This document shows positions 9,392-19,155 of a stretch of DNA of 64,000 nt, piece by piece (the stretch's first letter is position 1; each line of letters begins with the position of its first letter). The notes under the pieces are model-generated. The model was not told the DNA's origin and did not search any database. It was given only the letters and a program-made list of their open reading frames with translations. The stretch is from Cedecea neteri (lineage in GTDB: Bacteria > Pseudomonadota > Gammaproteobacteria > Enterobacterales > Enterobacteriaceae), in NCBI RefSeq assembly GCF_000758325.1, contig NZ_CP009459.1:1922001-1986000 (forward strand), in the 5' to 3' direction. Position numbers and translations under genes: made by a program.

Positions 9392-10096
9392 TTATAAATA
9401 GACAGGCAACGGCGTAGTTAGAGTCATCCTCTCGGCAGAAAGTTCTGCTTTCCAGGCGATAATTTCAACCCCACACTGCTGTGCCTCGGTCAACAGCCGC
9501 GCATACTTCTCATCAATGTGGCGGGCTGGCGAGACGCTATTTATAGCAGAATGTAAAACCGCAAACAGTAGCACCGCGCGCTCTCCTTGCTGAACCACAT
9601 TCATCAACTCTCTCAAATGCTTTTGGCCCCGCAGGCTAACGGCATCGGGAAAATAGCCTTTATCCTGCTCGAGCAACGTGACTGATTTCACTTCAATATA
9701 GCAGTTAACCTTGTTACTCGCTTGTAACATAAAGTCAATTCTGCTGCGTTCTTCACCGTATTTTACTTCGGCCTGAAGGCTGTCGTAGCCCGCCAGTTCT
9801 GTCGGAGGAGTTGTCGTCAGCATCTCTCTGACCAGAGTGTTTGCGCGTAACGTATTGACGCAAATTATCTCACCCTTTTGTGTTTGAGTAAGCTCCCAGG
9901 TATGGGGGTATTTGCGCGTTGGGCTGGCCGATGTGGAATACCAGACCGTGTCGCCCGGCGTGGCGCAGCCGGTCATTGCTCCGGTATTGGGGCAATGCAG
10001 CGTCATGGTTTCGCCCTCGGCGGTTACTACGTCCGCCAGAAAGCGTTTATAGCGTTTAATCAGCGTGGCGGGCTGCAGCGCGGGTGAAAACTCCAT
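9392..10096 (-). CDS. sfsA: sugar fermentation stimulation protein SfsA
   Basis: This is a 234-residue SfsA-family protein, the same length as in E. coli, where overproduction raised maltose-related gene expression. An N-terminal OB-like part is followed by a nuclease-like fold with the conserved [16 protein letters not shown] and FPDAVSLRG segments; the D...E-K pattern resembles restriction-type nucleases, but no activity is proven. The ATG follows the thpR stop directly (TAGATG), with AAGGAAGAG in the end of thpR as ribosome site, so the two are coupled. Confidence 0.93.
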   Translation of the reverse strand: MEFSPALQPATLIKRYKRFLADVVTAEGETMTLHCPNTGAMTGCATPGDTVWYSTSASPTRKYPHTWELTQTQKGEIICVNTLRANTLVREMLTTTPPTELAGYDSLQAEVKYGEERSRIDFMLQASNKVNCYIEVKSVTLLEQDKGYFPDAVSLRGQKHLRELMNVVQQGERAVLLFAVLHSAINSVSPARHIDEKYARLLTEAQQCGVEIIAWKAELSAERMTLTTPLPVYL

Positions 10097-10636
10097 CTAC
10101 TCTTCCTTATTAGTCAGCGACCAGCGCTCCAGCGCCTGATGGCGGGTTCTGCCCTGTTCAAAAAGGGACTCGTACAGCGAAAATTCATTCACCTTAAATT
10201 GCCAGCTAAAGCCCGGCGCGGGGATCGCCACTGAGCGTATGGCATTGCGATAAAGCGTCACGTGGGGATGAAACGGCTGCGGAGACTGATAGCAGCCGCT
10301 GCGAGCGGCCTGGGAGCGTAACATATTGGCCAACTGCAACAGGCCGCGTGGCGCCTGCCTTGGCCCCAGCCATACGACGCTAGAGCGCAGCCATTGCCCG
10401 GCATCGTCCAGGCGTAGCGTAAAGCCGGGCTGGCTAATTCTTCCGGCGAGGCGGCACAGTGCCTGGCGTTTTTCGTCTGAGACATCCCCCAAAAACGCCA
10501 GCGTGAGGTGCAGATTGGCCGCGGCTACCGGTCGGCCAGCATCCGCCGGGAACTGGGCGGCTCGCCAGTGAATAATTTGCTGCTGAACCTCGGACGGTAA
10601 CGTCAGGGCAAAAAACAGGCGTCGATTTTCGGCCAT
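10097..10636 (-). CDS. thpR: RNA 2',3'-cyclic phosphodiesterase ThpR (LigT)
   Basis: This member of the 2H phosphoesterase family opens 2',3'-cyclic phosphates on RNA and was first described as a 2'-5' RNA ligase. Both H-x-T motifs are present: HLTLAFLG near residue 46 and HVTLYR near residue 130. The ATG at 10636 gives 179 residues beginning MAENRRLFFA, close to the E. coli length; the longer frame runs into the divergent hrpB leader. The gene starts 73 bp from the hrpB start, transcribed the other way. Confidence 0.93.
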   Translation of the reverse strand: MAENRRLFFALTLPSEVQQQIIHWRAAQFPADAGRPVAAANLHLTLAFLGDVSDEKRQALCRLAGRISQPGFTLRLDDAGQWLRSSVVWLGPRQAPRGLLQLANMLRSQAARSGCYQSPQPFHPHVTLYRNAIRSVAIPAPGFSWQFKVNEFSLYESLFEQGRTRHQALERWSLTNKEE

Positions 10637-10709
10637 GCTTGTCTCTCGGTTATGGTTTGGCGGGATGCTACAATGTGCGACTGCCGATGTTAACCCTTTG
10701 GAGCCGTTT

Positions 10710-13145
10710 GTGTCCTCATTACCGGTTGCGGCCGTACTGCCGGAAGTGCTGAAAGCACTCGAGTACGCCCCGCAAGTTTTGCTCAACGCCCCTACCGGCG
10801 CAGGTAAATCTACCTGGCTGCCGCTGCAAATCCTTCAGCAGAGTCAGCTGGAAGGTCGCATTTTGCTGCTTGAACCTCGTCGCCTTGCCGCCCGTAATGT
10901 TGCTCAGCGGCTGGCCGAATTATTGGGTGAAAAACCGGGTGAAACCGTTGGCTACCGGATGCGAGCTGACAGCTGTGTGGGGCCAAATACCCGGCTTGAG
11001 GTGGTGACCGAAGGGATTTTAACGCGCTTGATCCAACAGGATCCCGAGCTTAACGGCATTGGGCTTGTGATCCTCGATGAGTTTCACGAGCGCAGTTTGC
11101 AGGCCGATCTCGCCCTCGCGCTGCTGCTGGACGTGCAGGCCGGGCTTCGCGATGACCTTAAAATTCTGATTATGTCGGCAACGCTGGACAACCAGCGCCT
11201 GCAGCAATGCCTGCCGGATGCACCGGTAATCACCTCAGAAGGTCGCGCTTTCCCGGTTGAGCGCCGCTACATGGCTCTGCCGGCGCATCAGCGCTTTGAT
11301 GAGGCCGTTGCCGCCGCCGTGGCCGCTCTGCTGCGTGAGGAGTCAGGATCGCTGCTGCTGTTTTTATCCGGCGTGGGTGAAATTCAGCGCGTGCAGGAAC
11401 AACTCAAAGAGCGAGTGGCGAGCGATGTTCAGCTATGCCCGCTGTACGGTGCTTTACCCCTGAGCGAGCAGCGTAAAGCGATTTTGCCAGCCGCAGCGGG
11501 AACCCGGAAGGTGGTCCTGGCGACTAACATTGCCGAGACCAGTTTGACCATTGAAGGTATCCGCCTGGTGGTGGATGCGGCGCAGGAGCGCGTCGCACGT
11601 TTTGACGCTCGTACCGGGCTGACCCGGCTGGTCACTCAGCGCATAAGCCAGGCTTCAATGACCCAGCGGGCCGGGCGCGCCGGGCGTCTGGAGCCGGGTA
11701 TTTGCCTGCATCTGATCGCCGCTGACCAGGCCGAGCGTGCGGCGGCCCAGAGTGAACCGGAAATCTTACAAAGCGATTTATCCGGCCTGCTGCTTGAACT
11801 GTTGCAATGGGGCTGCCAGGACGTGCGTCAGCTAACCTGGCTTGATGTGCCGCCGGAGGTAAACCTTACGGCAGCTCAGCGTCTGCTACGTCAGCTAGGT
11901 GCCGTTGACGAGCAGCAACGCCTGACGGCAGAAGGGCAAAAAATGGCGAAAATGGGCAACGACCCGCGCCTTGCCTCAATGCTGGTGACGGCCCAAACGC
12001 CGGATGAGCAAGCCACAGCCGCGTGGCTTGCAGCAATCCTGGAAGAACCGCCGCGGACTCAGGGCGGCGGTGATTTACGAACGCTTTTCGACAGCAGGAA
12101 CGGTAACTGGCGGCAGCGTGCAGCTCAGTTGCTGAAAAGAATAAATGCCCGAAGCGGGGAGCCGGATATCTCGTTAGCGATACCGCTGCTGGCAAGCGGG
12201 TTTGCCGATCGTATCGCCCGGCGACGCGGGGCCGAGGGCCGCTATCAGTTAGCCAACGGCATGGGCGCGATGCTGGAGCAGGATGACGCCATGACGCGGC
12301 ATGAATGGCTGATAGCGCCGCTTTTGCTGCAGGGCAGCCAGTCGCCGGATGCCCGCATTCTGCTGGCGCTGCCGCTGGATATCGAAGAGCTTGTCGCGCG
12401 TATCCCGCATCTGCTGACGGAAAGTGATTCGGTGGAGTGGGATGAAGAACGAGGGGCGTTAAAAGCCTGGCGGCGGCGTCAAATCGGCAAGTTAGTGGTG
12501 AAAACTCAGCTGCTGGCGAAACCTTCTGAAGAGGAAATGCAGCGGGCGATTTTAAACGGCGTTCGCGAACGCGGGCTTGGGCTGTTGGAGTGGTCCGTTC
12601 CGGCTCAGCAACTGCGGTTGCGCCTGACCTGCGCGGCCCGCTGGCTGCCGGAGCAGAAATGGCCTGCGGTGGACGATGACTCCCTGCTGGCAAAGCTCGA
12701 AGACTGGCTGCTGCCGGAAATGCGCGGCGTGCATTCGCTACGGGCGTTGAAAAATATCGATCTTAGCCGGGCGCTGGGCAACTTGCTTGACTGGCCAATG
12801 CGTCAACGGCTGGATAGTGCCCTGCCAACTCATTACACTGTGCCGACCGGAAGCCAGATTGCGATTCGCTACGACAGCGAAAATCCGCCGGCGCTGGCGG
12901 TGCGTATCCAGGAAATGTTTGGTGAAGCACAGACACCTTGCATCGCCGAGGGGCGCGTTCCGCTGGTGCTTGAGCTATTATCTCCGGCGCAGCGGCCGCT
13001 GCAGATCACCCGTGACTTAACGGCGTTCTGGAACGGGGCCTGGCGCGAAGTGCAGAAAGAGATGAAGGGACGTTATCCGAAGCACGTCTGGCCGGACGAT
13101 CCGGCGAATACTGCCCCGACGCGCCGGACGAAAAAGTATTCCTGA
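10710..13145 (+). CDS. hrpB: DEAH-box type ATP-dependent helicase HrpB
   Basis: This is a large RNA/DNA helicase-like protein of the DEAH/RHA family; its exact substrate in enterobacteria is unknown. Motif I is PTGAGKST (about residues 28-35), motif II is DEFH in place of DEAH (about 123-126), motif III is SAT, and motif VI is QRAGRAGR. The C-terminal half has the HrpB-specific domain ending in a basic tail (RRTKKYS). The GTG at 10710, with GGAG 6 nt upstream, gives 811 residues beginning MSSLPVAAVLP, as in E. coli; upstream in-frame codons are not conserved. Confidence 0.95.
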   Translation: MSSLPVAAVLPEVLKALEYAPQVLLNAPTGAGKSTWLPLQILQQSQLEGRILLLEPRRLAARNVAQRLAELLGEKPGETVGYRMRADSCVGPNTRLEVVTEGILTRLIQQDPELNGIGLVILDEFHERSLQADLALALLLDVQAGLRDDLKILIMSATLDNQRLQQCLPDAPVITSEGRAFPVERRYMALPAHQRFDEAVAAAVAALLREESGSLLLFLSGVGEIQRVQEQLKERVASDVQLCPLYGALPLSEQRKAILPAAAGTRKVVLATNIAETSLTIEGIRLVVDAAQERVARFDARTGLTRLVTQRISQASMTQRAGRAGRLEPGICLHLIAADQAERAAAQSEPEILQSDLSGLLLELLQWGCQDVRQLTWLDVPPEVNLTAAQRLLRQLGAVDEQQRLTAEGQKMAKMGNDPRLASMLVTAQTPDEQATAAWLAAILEEPPRTQGGGDLRTLFDSRNGNWRQRAAQLLKRINARSGEPDISLAIPLLASGFADRIARRRGAEGRYQLANGMGAMLEQDDAMTRHEWLIAPLLLQGSQSPDARILLALPLDIEELVARIPHLLTESDSVEWDEERGALKAWRRRQIGKLVVKTQLLAKPSEEEMQRAILNGVRERGLGLLEWSVPAQQLRLRLTCAARWLPEQKWPAVDDDSLLAKLEDWLLPEMRGVHSLRALKNIDLSRALGNLLDWPMRQRLDSALPTHYTVPTGSQIAIRYDSENPPALAVRIQEMFGEAQTPCIAEGRVPLVLELLSPAQRPLQITRDLTAFWNGAWREVQKEMKGRYPKHVWPDDPANTAPTRRTKKYS

Positions 13146-13157
13146 GAGCACTGTCTG

Positions 13158-13196
13158 GTGCCCTCACCCCAGCCCTCTCCCACAGGGAGAGGGGGA
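13158..13196. repeat. REP-like palindrome after hrpB
   Basis: A direct element CCCTCACCCCAG precedes the stem CCCTCTCCC-ACA-GGGAGAGGG. It matches the end units of the array at 22031-22287, including the CCTCACCC lead. It lies 13 bp past the hrpB stop and probably acts as a 3' boundary of that mRNA. Confidence 0.75.
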
Positions 13197-13316
13197 ACAC
13201 GAGAAGATTTTCTGAGTAAGAATGTCGGGCTGTTTTTTTGAGAGATTTCTTCTTTCGTATTACGCGGAAGAACGGAGAATCGGGCCTTTGCGCCTGAACT
13301 TTTGTGGAGAAGATGC

Positions 13317-15875
13317 ATGGCGGGGAATGACCGCGAGCCTATTGGACGTAAAGGAAAACCAACGCGTCCGGCGAAAGAGAAGGTGAGCCGTCGTCGACTC
13401 AAGGAAGAGGAATATGACGACGAGTACGAAGACGATGATTACGAGGACGAAGAACCTATGCCGCCGCGTAAAGGAAAAGGTAAGGGGAAAGGCTCGGGCC
13501 GCCCGTCGAAAAAACGCCGTTTCTTCTGGCTGTTGGTGAAGCTGGCGATCATCTTCTTTGTGGGGCTGGTTATTTACGGCGTGTACCTCGATCAGCAGAT
13601 TCGCAGCCGCATTGACGGCAAAGTCTGGCAGCTTCCGGCGGCGGTCTATGGCCGCATGGTGAACCTTGAGCCGGATATGCCTTACAGCAAAGCGGAGATG
13701 GTGAAGCTGCTGGAAGCGACGCAGTACCGGCAAGTGTCGAGCATGACGCGTCCGGGCGAGTTTACCGTGCAGGGGAACAACATCGAGCTGATTCGCCGCC
13801 CGTTTGACTTCCCGGACGGTAAAGAAGGGCAGATTCGCGCTCGCCTGGTGTTCGACGGTGGCCATCTGGAATCCATCCAGAACATGGATAATAACCGCAG
13901 CTTCGGTATTTTCCGCCTCGACCCGCGCCTGATCACCATGCTTTCTTCGCCAAACGGCGAACAGCGCCTGTTCGTGCCGCGTTCCGGCTTCCCGGATCTG
14001 CTGGTGGACACGCTGATTGCGACCGAAGACCGCCATTTCTACGAGCATGACGGGATCAGCATTTACTCTATTGGCCGCGCCGTTGTCGCTAACCTGACGG
14101 CCGGGCGAGCGGTGCAGGGCGGCAGTACGCTGACTCAGCAGCTGGTGAAAAACCTCTTCCTGAGCAACCAGCGTACGCTGTGGCGTAAAGCCAACGAAGC
14201 CTACATGGCGCTGATCATGGATGCGCGCTACGACAAAGATCGTATCCTTGAGCTGTATCTGAACGAGGTGTATCTCGGCCAGAGCGGCGACGATCAGATT
14301 CGTGGCTTCCCGCTGGCCAGCCTTTATTACTTCGGCCGCCCGGTGGAAGAGCTGAGCCTCGACCAGCAGGCATTGCTGGTGGGGATGGTAAAAGGTGCCT
14401 CGCTGTATAACCCGTGGCGAAATCCGAAGCTGGCGCTTGAACGTCGTAACCTGGTCCTGCGCCTGCTGCAGGAACAGAAAGTTATCGATCAGGAGCTGTA
14501 CGACATGCTGAGCGCGCGCCCTCTGGGCGTGCAGCCTCGCGGCGGCGTGATTTCTCCGCAGCCTGCCTTTATGCAGATGGTGCGTCAGGAGCTTCAGGAC
14601 AAGCTGGGCGACAAGGTGAAAGACCTGTCCGGCGTGAAGATTTTCACCACCTTTGATTCCGTGTCTCAGGATGCGGCAGAAAAAGCGGTGACCGAAGGCG
14701 TCCCGGTGCTGCGCGCTTCCCGTAAGCTGAACGATCTGGAAGCGGCGATGGTCATTGTTGACCGCTTTACCGGTGAAGTTCGCGCGGTCGTCGGCGGCGC
14801 GGAACCGCAGTTTGCGGGCTTTAACCGTGCGCTGCAGGCTCGTCGCTCCATTGGCTCGCTGGCAAAACCGGCTACTTACCTGACGGCACTGAGCCAGCCG
14901 GACAAGTTCCGCCTGAACACCTGGCTTGCCGATGCCCCAATTGGCATCAAACTGTCGAATGGCCAGGTCTGGTCACCGCAGAACGATAACCACCAGTACA
15001 GCGGGCAAGTGATGCTGGTGGATGCCCTGACGCGTTCGATGAACGTGCCAACCGTAAATCTGGGGATGACGCTGGGCCTCCCGGCCATTACCGATACCTG
15101 GACCAAGCTTGGGGTACCCAAAGATCAGCTTAATCCGGTGCCTGCGATGATTCTGGGGGCGCTGAACCTGACGCCTATCCAGGTTGCACAGGCGTTCCAG
15201 ACGATTGCCAGCGGCGGGAACCGCGCCACGCTTTCCGCGCTGCGTTCGGTGATTGCTGAAGACGGCACCGTGCTGTATCAGAGCTTCCCACAGGCGGAAC
15301 AGGCGGTGCCTGCGCAGGCCGCTTATCTGACGCTGTTTGGTATGCAGCAGGTGGTGGCTCGCGGTACGGGTCGTGCGCTGGGCGGGAAATACCCGAACTT
15401 GCATCTGGCCGGGAAAACCGGGACCACCAACAACAACGTGGATACCTGGTTTGCCGGCGTTGATGGCCGTGAAGTGACCATTACCTGGGTAGGACGTGAT
15501 AACAACCAGCCAACCAAGCTGTACGGTGCCAGCGGCGCTATGTCGCTGTACCAGCGTTATCTGTCAAACCAGTCGCCTATCCCGCTGGATCTGACCCAGC
15601 CGGAAGATATCGTGGATATGGGCGTCAACAGCGCGGGTTACTTTATGTGTAGCGGCGGCGGTGATCGTGTGCTGCCGGTCTGGACGACGAACCCGAGTGC
15701 GCTTTGCCAGCAAAGCCAGCAGGAAGAGCAATCGGCTAACCCGTTCAGCCAGACGCCAGCAGGCCAGCAGCCGCAGCAACAACCGCAGCAGCAGCCTCAG
15801 CAGCAACAGCCCGCTCAGGAACAGAAGAGCGACGGCGTTGCCGGCTGGATTAAGGACATGTTCGGCAGCAATTAA
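13317..15875 (+). CDS. mrcB: penicillin-binding protein 1B (bifunctional transglycosylase/transpeptidase)
   Basis: PBP1b polymerises and cross-links peptidoglycan during growth and division. Residues 1-63 are cytoplasmic, first acidic (tracts of D and E around 30-46) then basic; a single membrane span covers about 64-87. The UB2H region follows, then the GT51 transglycosylase with [12 protein letters not shown] (catalytic Glu) and the [10 protein letters not shown] segment. The transpeptidase has SIGSLAKP (active Ser), SMN and KTGT. The C-terminus is glutamine- and proline-rich and ends KDMFGSN as in E. coli. An internal Met47 matches the start of the shorter gamma form known in E. coli. GGAG lies 8 nt before the chosen ATG. 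It has 852 residues. Confidence 0.98.
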   Translation: MAGNDREPIGRKGKPTRPAKEKVSRRRLKEEEYDDEYEDDDYEDEEPMPPRKGKGKGKGSGRPSKKRRFFWLLVKLAIIFFVGLVIYGVYLDQQIRSRIDGKVWQLPAAVYGRMVNLEPDMPYSKAEMVKLLEATQYRQVSSMTRPGEFTVQGNNIELIRRPFDFPDGKEGQIRARLVFDGGHLESIQNMDNNRSFGIFRLDPRLITMLSSPNGEQRLFVPRSGFPDLLVDTLIATEDRHFYEHDGISIYSIGRAVVANLTAGRAVQGGSTLTQQLVKNLFLSNQRTLWRKANEAYMALIMDARYDKDRILELYLNEVYLGQSGDDQIRGFPLASLYYFGRPVEELSLDQQALLVGMVKGASLYNPWRNPKLALERRNLVLRLLQEQKVIDQELYDMLSARPLGVQPRGGVISPQPAFMQMVRQELQDKLGDKVKDLSGVKIFTTFDSVSQDAAEKAVTEGVPVLRASRKLNDLEAAMVIVDRFTGEVRAVVGGAEPQFAGFNRALQARRSIGSLAKPATYLTALSQPDKFRLNTWLADAPIGIKLSNGQVWSPQNDNHQYSGQVMLVDALTRSMNVPTVNLGMTLGLPAITDTWTKLGVPKDQLNPVPAMILGALNLTPIQVAQAFQTIASGGNRATLSALRSVIAEDGTVLYQSFPQAEQAVPAQAAYLTLFGMQQVVARGTGRALGGKYPNLHLAGKTGTTNNNVDTWFAGVDGREVTITWVGRDNNQPTKLYGASGAMSLYQRYLSNQSPIPLDLTQPEDIVDMGVNSAGYFMCSGGGDRVLPVWTTNPSALCQQSQQEEQSANPFSQTPAGQQPQQQPQQQPQQQQPAQEQKSDGVAGWIKDMFGSN

Positions 15876-15891
15876 GCCTCGCATCACTCAT

Positions 15892-15923
15892 AAACCTCTC
15901 CCTAAGTGGGGGAGGTTTTTTTT
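15892..15923 (+). terminator. Rho-independent terminator after mrcB
   Basis: AAACCTCTCCC, loop TAAGT and GGGGGAGGTT are followed by eight T residues, 17 bp after the mrcB stop. Confidence 0.93.
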
Positions 15924-16038
15924 CGCCTTTTTTACCCGCCACAACGCGTTTCTTATCTTAAATTTCACGCCCAATTAACACCCTATAAACCATCTGGTTA
16001 TTTCTTATTCCCTTAATAAGCCTGAGGGTGTGAGGTGC

Positions 16039-16068
16039 TTGCTATGCAGCCAGCGTTTCGTCTATTAT
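16039..16068 (+). promoter_or_regulatory. candidate fhuA promoter
   Basis: TTGCTA (16039-16044) and TATTAT (16063-16068) are separated by 18 bp. Transcription would start near 16075, at the edge of the Fur-like site, about 57 bp upstream of the fhuA ATG. Confidence 0.55.
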
Positions 16069-16076
16069 CCTGCGGG

Positions 16077-16105
16077 CATAATAATAATTATCGTTTACGT
16101 TATCA
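16077..16105. promoter_or_regulatory. probable Fur box of the fhuACDB operon
   Basis: The AT-rich segment CATAATAATAATTATCGTT matches the 19-bp Fur consensus at about 13 positions by eye, with repeated ATAAT hexamer cores and further GATAA-like half-sites on the other strand to 16105. It sits on the predicted start site of fhuA, where iron-loaded Fur would repress. Confidence 0.65.
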
Positions 16106-16131
16106 TTTACCATTTCACCAGAGAAAATATC

Positions 16132-18309
16132 ATGGCGCGTTCACTCCCAGGTCAGCCAGCCAAAAACCCTGTTCGTAAGCTTGCTCTGTTTGTAGCGGCG
16201 GCGGTGGGTACCGTCAGCGTTAATAGCTTCGCGGCGGACACCGGCACGACCAAAAAAGAAGACACTATTACCGTTTCAGCCGCCGCAGTGCCTGCCGAAA
16301 GCGCATGGGGGCCATCGCCAACCATCGCCGCTAAACGCAGCGCCACGGCGACCAAAACCGATACCCCGATTGAAAAGACCCCGCAGTCTATTTCGGTGGT
16401 GACCAGCGAAGAGATGCAGATGCATCAATTCCAGTCCGTAAAAGAAGCGTTGGGCTATACGCCGGGTATCACAGTTTCGACTCGTGGTGCTTCAAATACC
16501 TATGATGCTGTAAAAATTCGCGGCTTTGGTTCGGTGAACCAGAACAACTATCTGGACGGTTTAAAGCTGCAGGGTGATTTCTATAACGAAGTTATCATCG
16601 ACCCTTATATGCTGGAGCGCGTGGAGCTGATGCGCGGCCCAACGTCCGTGCTGTACGGCAAAAGCAGCCCTGGCGGTATTATCTCAATGGTTAGCAAGCG
16701 TCCAACCACTGAACCGCTGCGTGAAGTGCAGTTTAAAATGGGTACAGATAACCTGTACCAGACTGGTTTCGATTTCAGCGATGCGCTGGATGATGCCGGC
16801 GTTTACTCTTACCGTCTGACCGGCGTGGCGCGTTCTAACGATGACCAGCAGCGTGATGCGAAACAGAAGCGTTACGCGATTGCGCCATCTTTCTCCTGGC
16901 GCCCGGACGACAAAACTAACTTTACCTTCTTGTCTGATTTCCAGAATCAGCCAGAAACGGGTTATTACGGTTGGTTGCCGAAGGAGGGGACAGTTCAGCC
17001 TCTGCCAAACGGCAAGCGCCTGAGCACCGATTTCAACGAAGGTGCTAATAACAATACCTATTCCCTGTCCCACAAAATGGTGGGGTATAGCTTTGAACAT
17101 GGCTTTAACGACACCTTTACCGTGCGTCAGAACCTTCGCTATACCGAATCCAAAACCTCGCAGAAAAGCGTTTATGGCACAGGCGTCGACTCGACGGGCT
17201 ATATGCTTAACCGCGGTACCGTTGTGGATAACGAAAAACTGCATAACTTTGCGGTTGATACCCAGCTAGAAAGTAAATTCTCTACCGCTGATGTTGAGCA
17301 TACTCTGCTGACGGGTGTTGATTTCCAGCGCATGCGAAATGACATTAATGCGACCTTCGGTAGCGCGCCGCAGTTGGATCTTTATAATCCGGTTTACAGT
17401 GACTTTGATTTTGGCGATGCGGCCCCTTACCAGCAGAACAAGCAGAAGCAGACCGGTATTTATGTTCAGGATCAGGCCGAGTGGAACAAGTTTGTCCTGA
17501 CAATGGGTGGACGTTATGACTGGCTGACTCAGTCGACCCGAGCTTACCAGGCCAACAATTACACCGAGCGTAGTGATAACCAGTTCACAGGTCGTGCAGG
17601 CTTAAACTACCTGTTTGATAACGGTATTACACCGTACGTCAGCTACAGCGAATCCTTCGAACCAAACTCCGGCGCAGATTTCTACGGCAATACTTTCAAA
17701 CCTTCTAAAGGTCGCCAGTATGAAGCCGGCGTGAAGTATGTACCGAAGGATATGCCAGTTGTGATTACAGGGGCGGTCTACCAGCTGACCAAAACCAATA
17801 ATCTGATGTCAGATCCTGATACCTCACACGGTTTTTCTTCCATCCAGGGCGGCGAGATTCGTTCACGCGGCGTAGAGCTGGAGGCGAAAGCGGCGCTGAA
17901 TGCCAATATCAACGTTACTGCGTCCTACACCTATACGGATGCGAAATACACCAAAGACTCGACGCTTGAAAACAAAACGCCTGAGCAGGTTCCTGCGCAC
18001 ATGGCTTCCCTGTGGGGGGATTACACCTTCAACAGCGGCGTGCTGAGTGGCCTGACGTTGGGTACCGGCGGTCGTTTCCTTGGCTCCAGCTACGGCGACC
18101 CGGCTAACACCTTCAAAGTGGGCAGCGCTGCGGTGATGGATGCAGTCGTGAAGTATGACCTCGGTCGCTTCGGGCTGAACGGCTCCAGCATTGCGGTCAA
18201 CGTGAACAACCTGCTCGACCGCGAATACGTTGCCAGCTGCTTCGCAACCTATGGTTGCTTCTGGGGCGCTGAGCGTCAGGTGGTTGCTACTGCGACCTTC
18301 CGCTTCTAA
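16132..18309 (+). CDS. fhuA: TonB-dependent ferrichrome outer-membrane receptor FhuA
   Basis: FhuA imports ferric hydroxamate siderophores across the outer membrane and serves as a receptor for several phages and colicin M in E. coli. The ATG at 16132 begins MARSLPGQ; a signal peptide runs to about residue 35 (NSFA). The TonB box EDTITV follows, then the plug domain (PQSISVVTSEEM to SPGGIISMVSKRPT) and a 22-strand barrel ending in the outer-membrane signature VVATATFRF. Two cysteines near the end (SCFATYGCF) are as in E. coli. The protein has 725 residues against 747; most of the difference is in loop 4, where the E. coli insertion with two cysteines is missing (KSVYGTGVDSTGYML here). It heads the fhuACDB operon behind a Fur-type site. 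Confidence 0.96.
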   Translation: MARSLPGQPAKNPVRKLALFVAAAVGTVSVNSFAADTGTTKKEDTITVSAAAVPAESAWGPSPTIAAKRSATATKTDTPIEKTPQSISVVTSEEMQMHQFQSVKEALGYTPGITVSTRGASNTYDAVKIRGFGSVNQNNYLDGLKLQGDFYNEVIIDPYMLERVELMRGPTSVLYGKSSPGGIISMVSKRPTTEPLREVQFKMGTDNLYQTGFDFSDALDDAGVYSYRLTGVARSNDDQQRDAKQKRYAIAPSFSWRPDDKTNFTFLSDFQNQPETGYYGWLPKEGTVQPLPNGKRLSTDFNEGANNNTYSLSHKMVGYSFEHGFNDTFTVRQNLRYTESKTSQKSVYGTGVDSTGYMLNRGTVVDNEKLHNFAVDTQLESKFSTADVEHTLLTGVDFQRMRNDINATFGSAPQLDLYNPVYSDFDFGDAAPYQQNKQKQTGIYVQDQAEWNKFVLTMGGRYDWLTQSTRAYQANNYTERSDNQFTGRAGLNYLFDNGITPYVSYSESFEPNSGADFYGNTFKPSKGRQYEAGVKYVPKDMPVVITGAVYQLTKTNNLMSDPDTSHGFSSIQGGEIRSRGVELEAKAALNANINVTASYTYTDAKYTKDSTLENKTPEQVPAHMASLWGDYTFNSGVLSGLTLGTGGRFLGSSYGDPANTFKVGSAAVMDAVVKYDLGRFGLNGSSIAVNVNNLLDREYVASCFATYGCFWGAERQVVATATFRF

Positions 18310-18319
18310 CTTGTCTCCC

Positions 18320-18339
18320 GGGCACGGTTCGCCGTGCCC
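18320..18339 (+). promoter_or_regulatory. UUCG tetraloop hairpin between fhuA and fhuC
   Basis: GGGCACGG-TTCG-CCGTGCCC is a perfect 8-bp stem capped by a cUUCGg tetraloop, an unusually stable RNA fold. It is not followed by T residues, so it looks like an mRNA 3'-end protector that raises fhuA over fhuCDB rather than a terminator. Confidence 0.75.
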
Positions 18340-18357
18340 TTCACTAAGATGGCTACC

Positions 18358-19155
18358 ATGCAGGATAAACAGCTTCATCCGGACACGACTTTTAGCCTCA
18401 CTGATGTCACGTTTCGCGTGCCTGGCCGCACGCTACTCCATCCGCTGTCTATCACCTTCCCGGTGGGCAAAGTTACTGGCCTGATTGGCCATAACGGCTC
18501 CGGTAAATCGACGCTGCTGAAAATGCTGGGTCGTCACCAGAAACCTTCTGAGGGTGAAATTCTGCTGAACTCACAGCCGCTGGATAGCTGGGGCAGCAAA
18601 GCTTTTGCCCGGCAGGTGGCCTATCTTCCTCAGCAGCTTCCTGCCGCTGAGGGCATGACGGTACGTGAGCTGGTAGCGATTGGCCGTTATCCGTGGCACG
18701 GGGCGTTAGGGCGCTTTGGGGTGGCTGACCGTGAACTGGTGGATGAGGCAATCAGTCTGGTGGGGCTGAAGCCGTTTGCGCATCGCCTGGTGGATAGTCT
18801 ATCCGGCGGCGAGCGCCAGCGGGCATGGATCGCCATGCTGGTGGCGCAGGATAGCCGCTGTCTGCTGCTGGATGAGCCAACGTCTGCGCTGGATATCGCT
18901 CATCAGGTGGACGTGCTGGCGCTGATCCATCGTCTTAGCCAGGAGCGAGGCCTGACGGTGGTTGCCGTTCTGCACGACATCAATATGGCTGCGCGGTACT
19001 GCGACAACCTGGTGGCACTGCGCGGTGGCGAAATGATCGCGCAGGGGACGCCGGAAGCCTTAATGCAGAGCGATACGCTCGAGCATATCTACGGTATTCC
19101 GATGGGCATCCTGCCGCACCCGGCGGGGGCTGCGCCGGTGAGTTTTGTTTATTGA
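18358..19155 (+). CDS. fhuC: ferrichrome ABC transporter ATPase FhuC
   Basis: FhuC powers hydroxamate siderophore uptake across the inner membrane with FhuB and FhuD. Walker A is GHNGSGKST, the signature LSGGERQR, and Walker B CLLLDEPTSALD; the switch histidine is in VLHDINMAARYC. The ATG at 18358 gives 265 residues (MQDKQLHPD), the E. coli length; an alternative ATG three codons upstream is possible. The stop codon overlaps the fhuD start region. Confidence 0.96.
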   Translation: MQDKQLHPDTTFSLTDVTFRVPGRTLLHPLSITFPVGKVTGLIGHNGSGKSTLLKMLGRHQKPSEGEILLNSQPLDSWGSKAFARQVAYLPQQLPAAEGMTVRELVAIGRYPWHGALGRFGVADRELVDEAISLVGLKPFAHRLVDSLSGGERQRAWIAMLVAQDSRCLLLDEPTSALDIAHQVDVLALIHRLSQERGLTVVAVLHDINMAARYCDNLVALRGGEMIAQGTPEALMQSDTLEHIYGIPMGILPHPAGAAPVSFVY

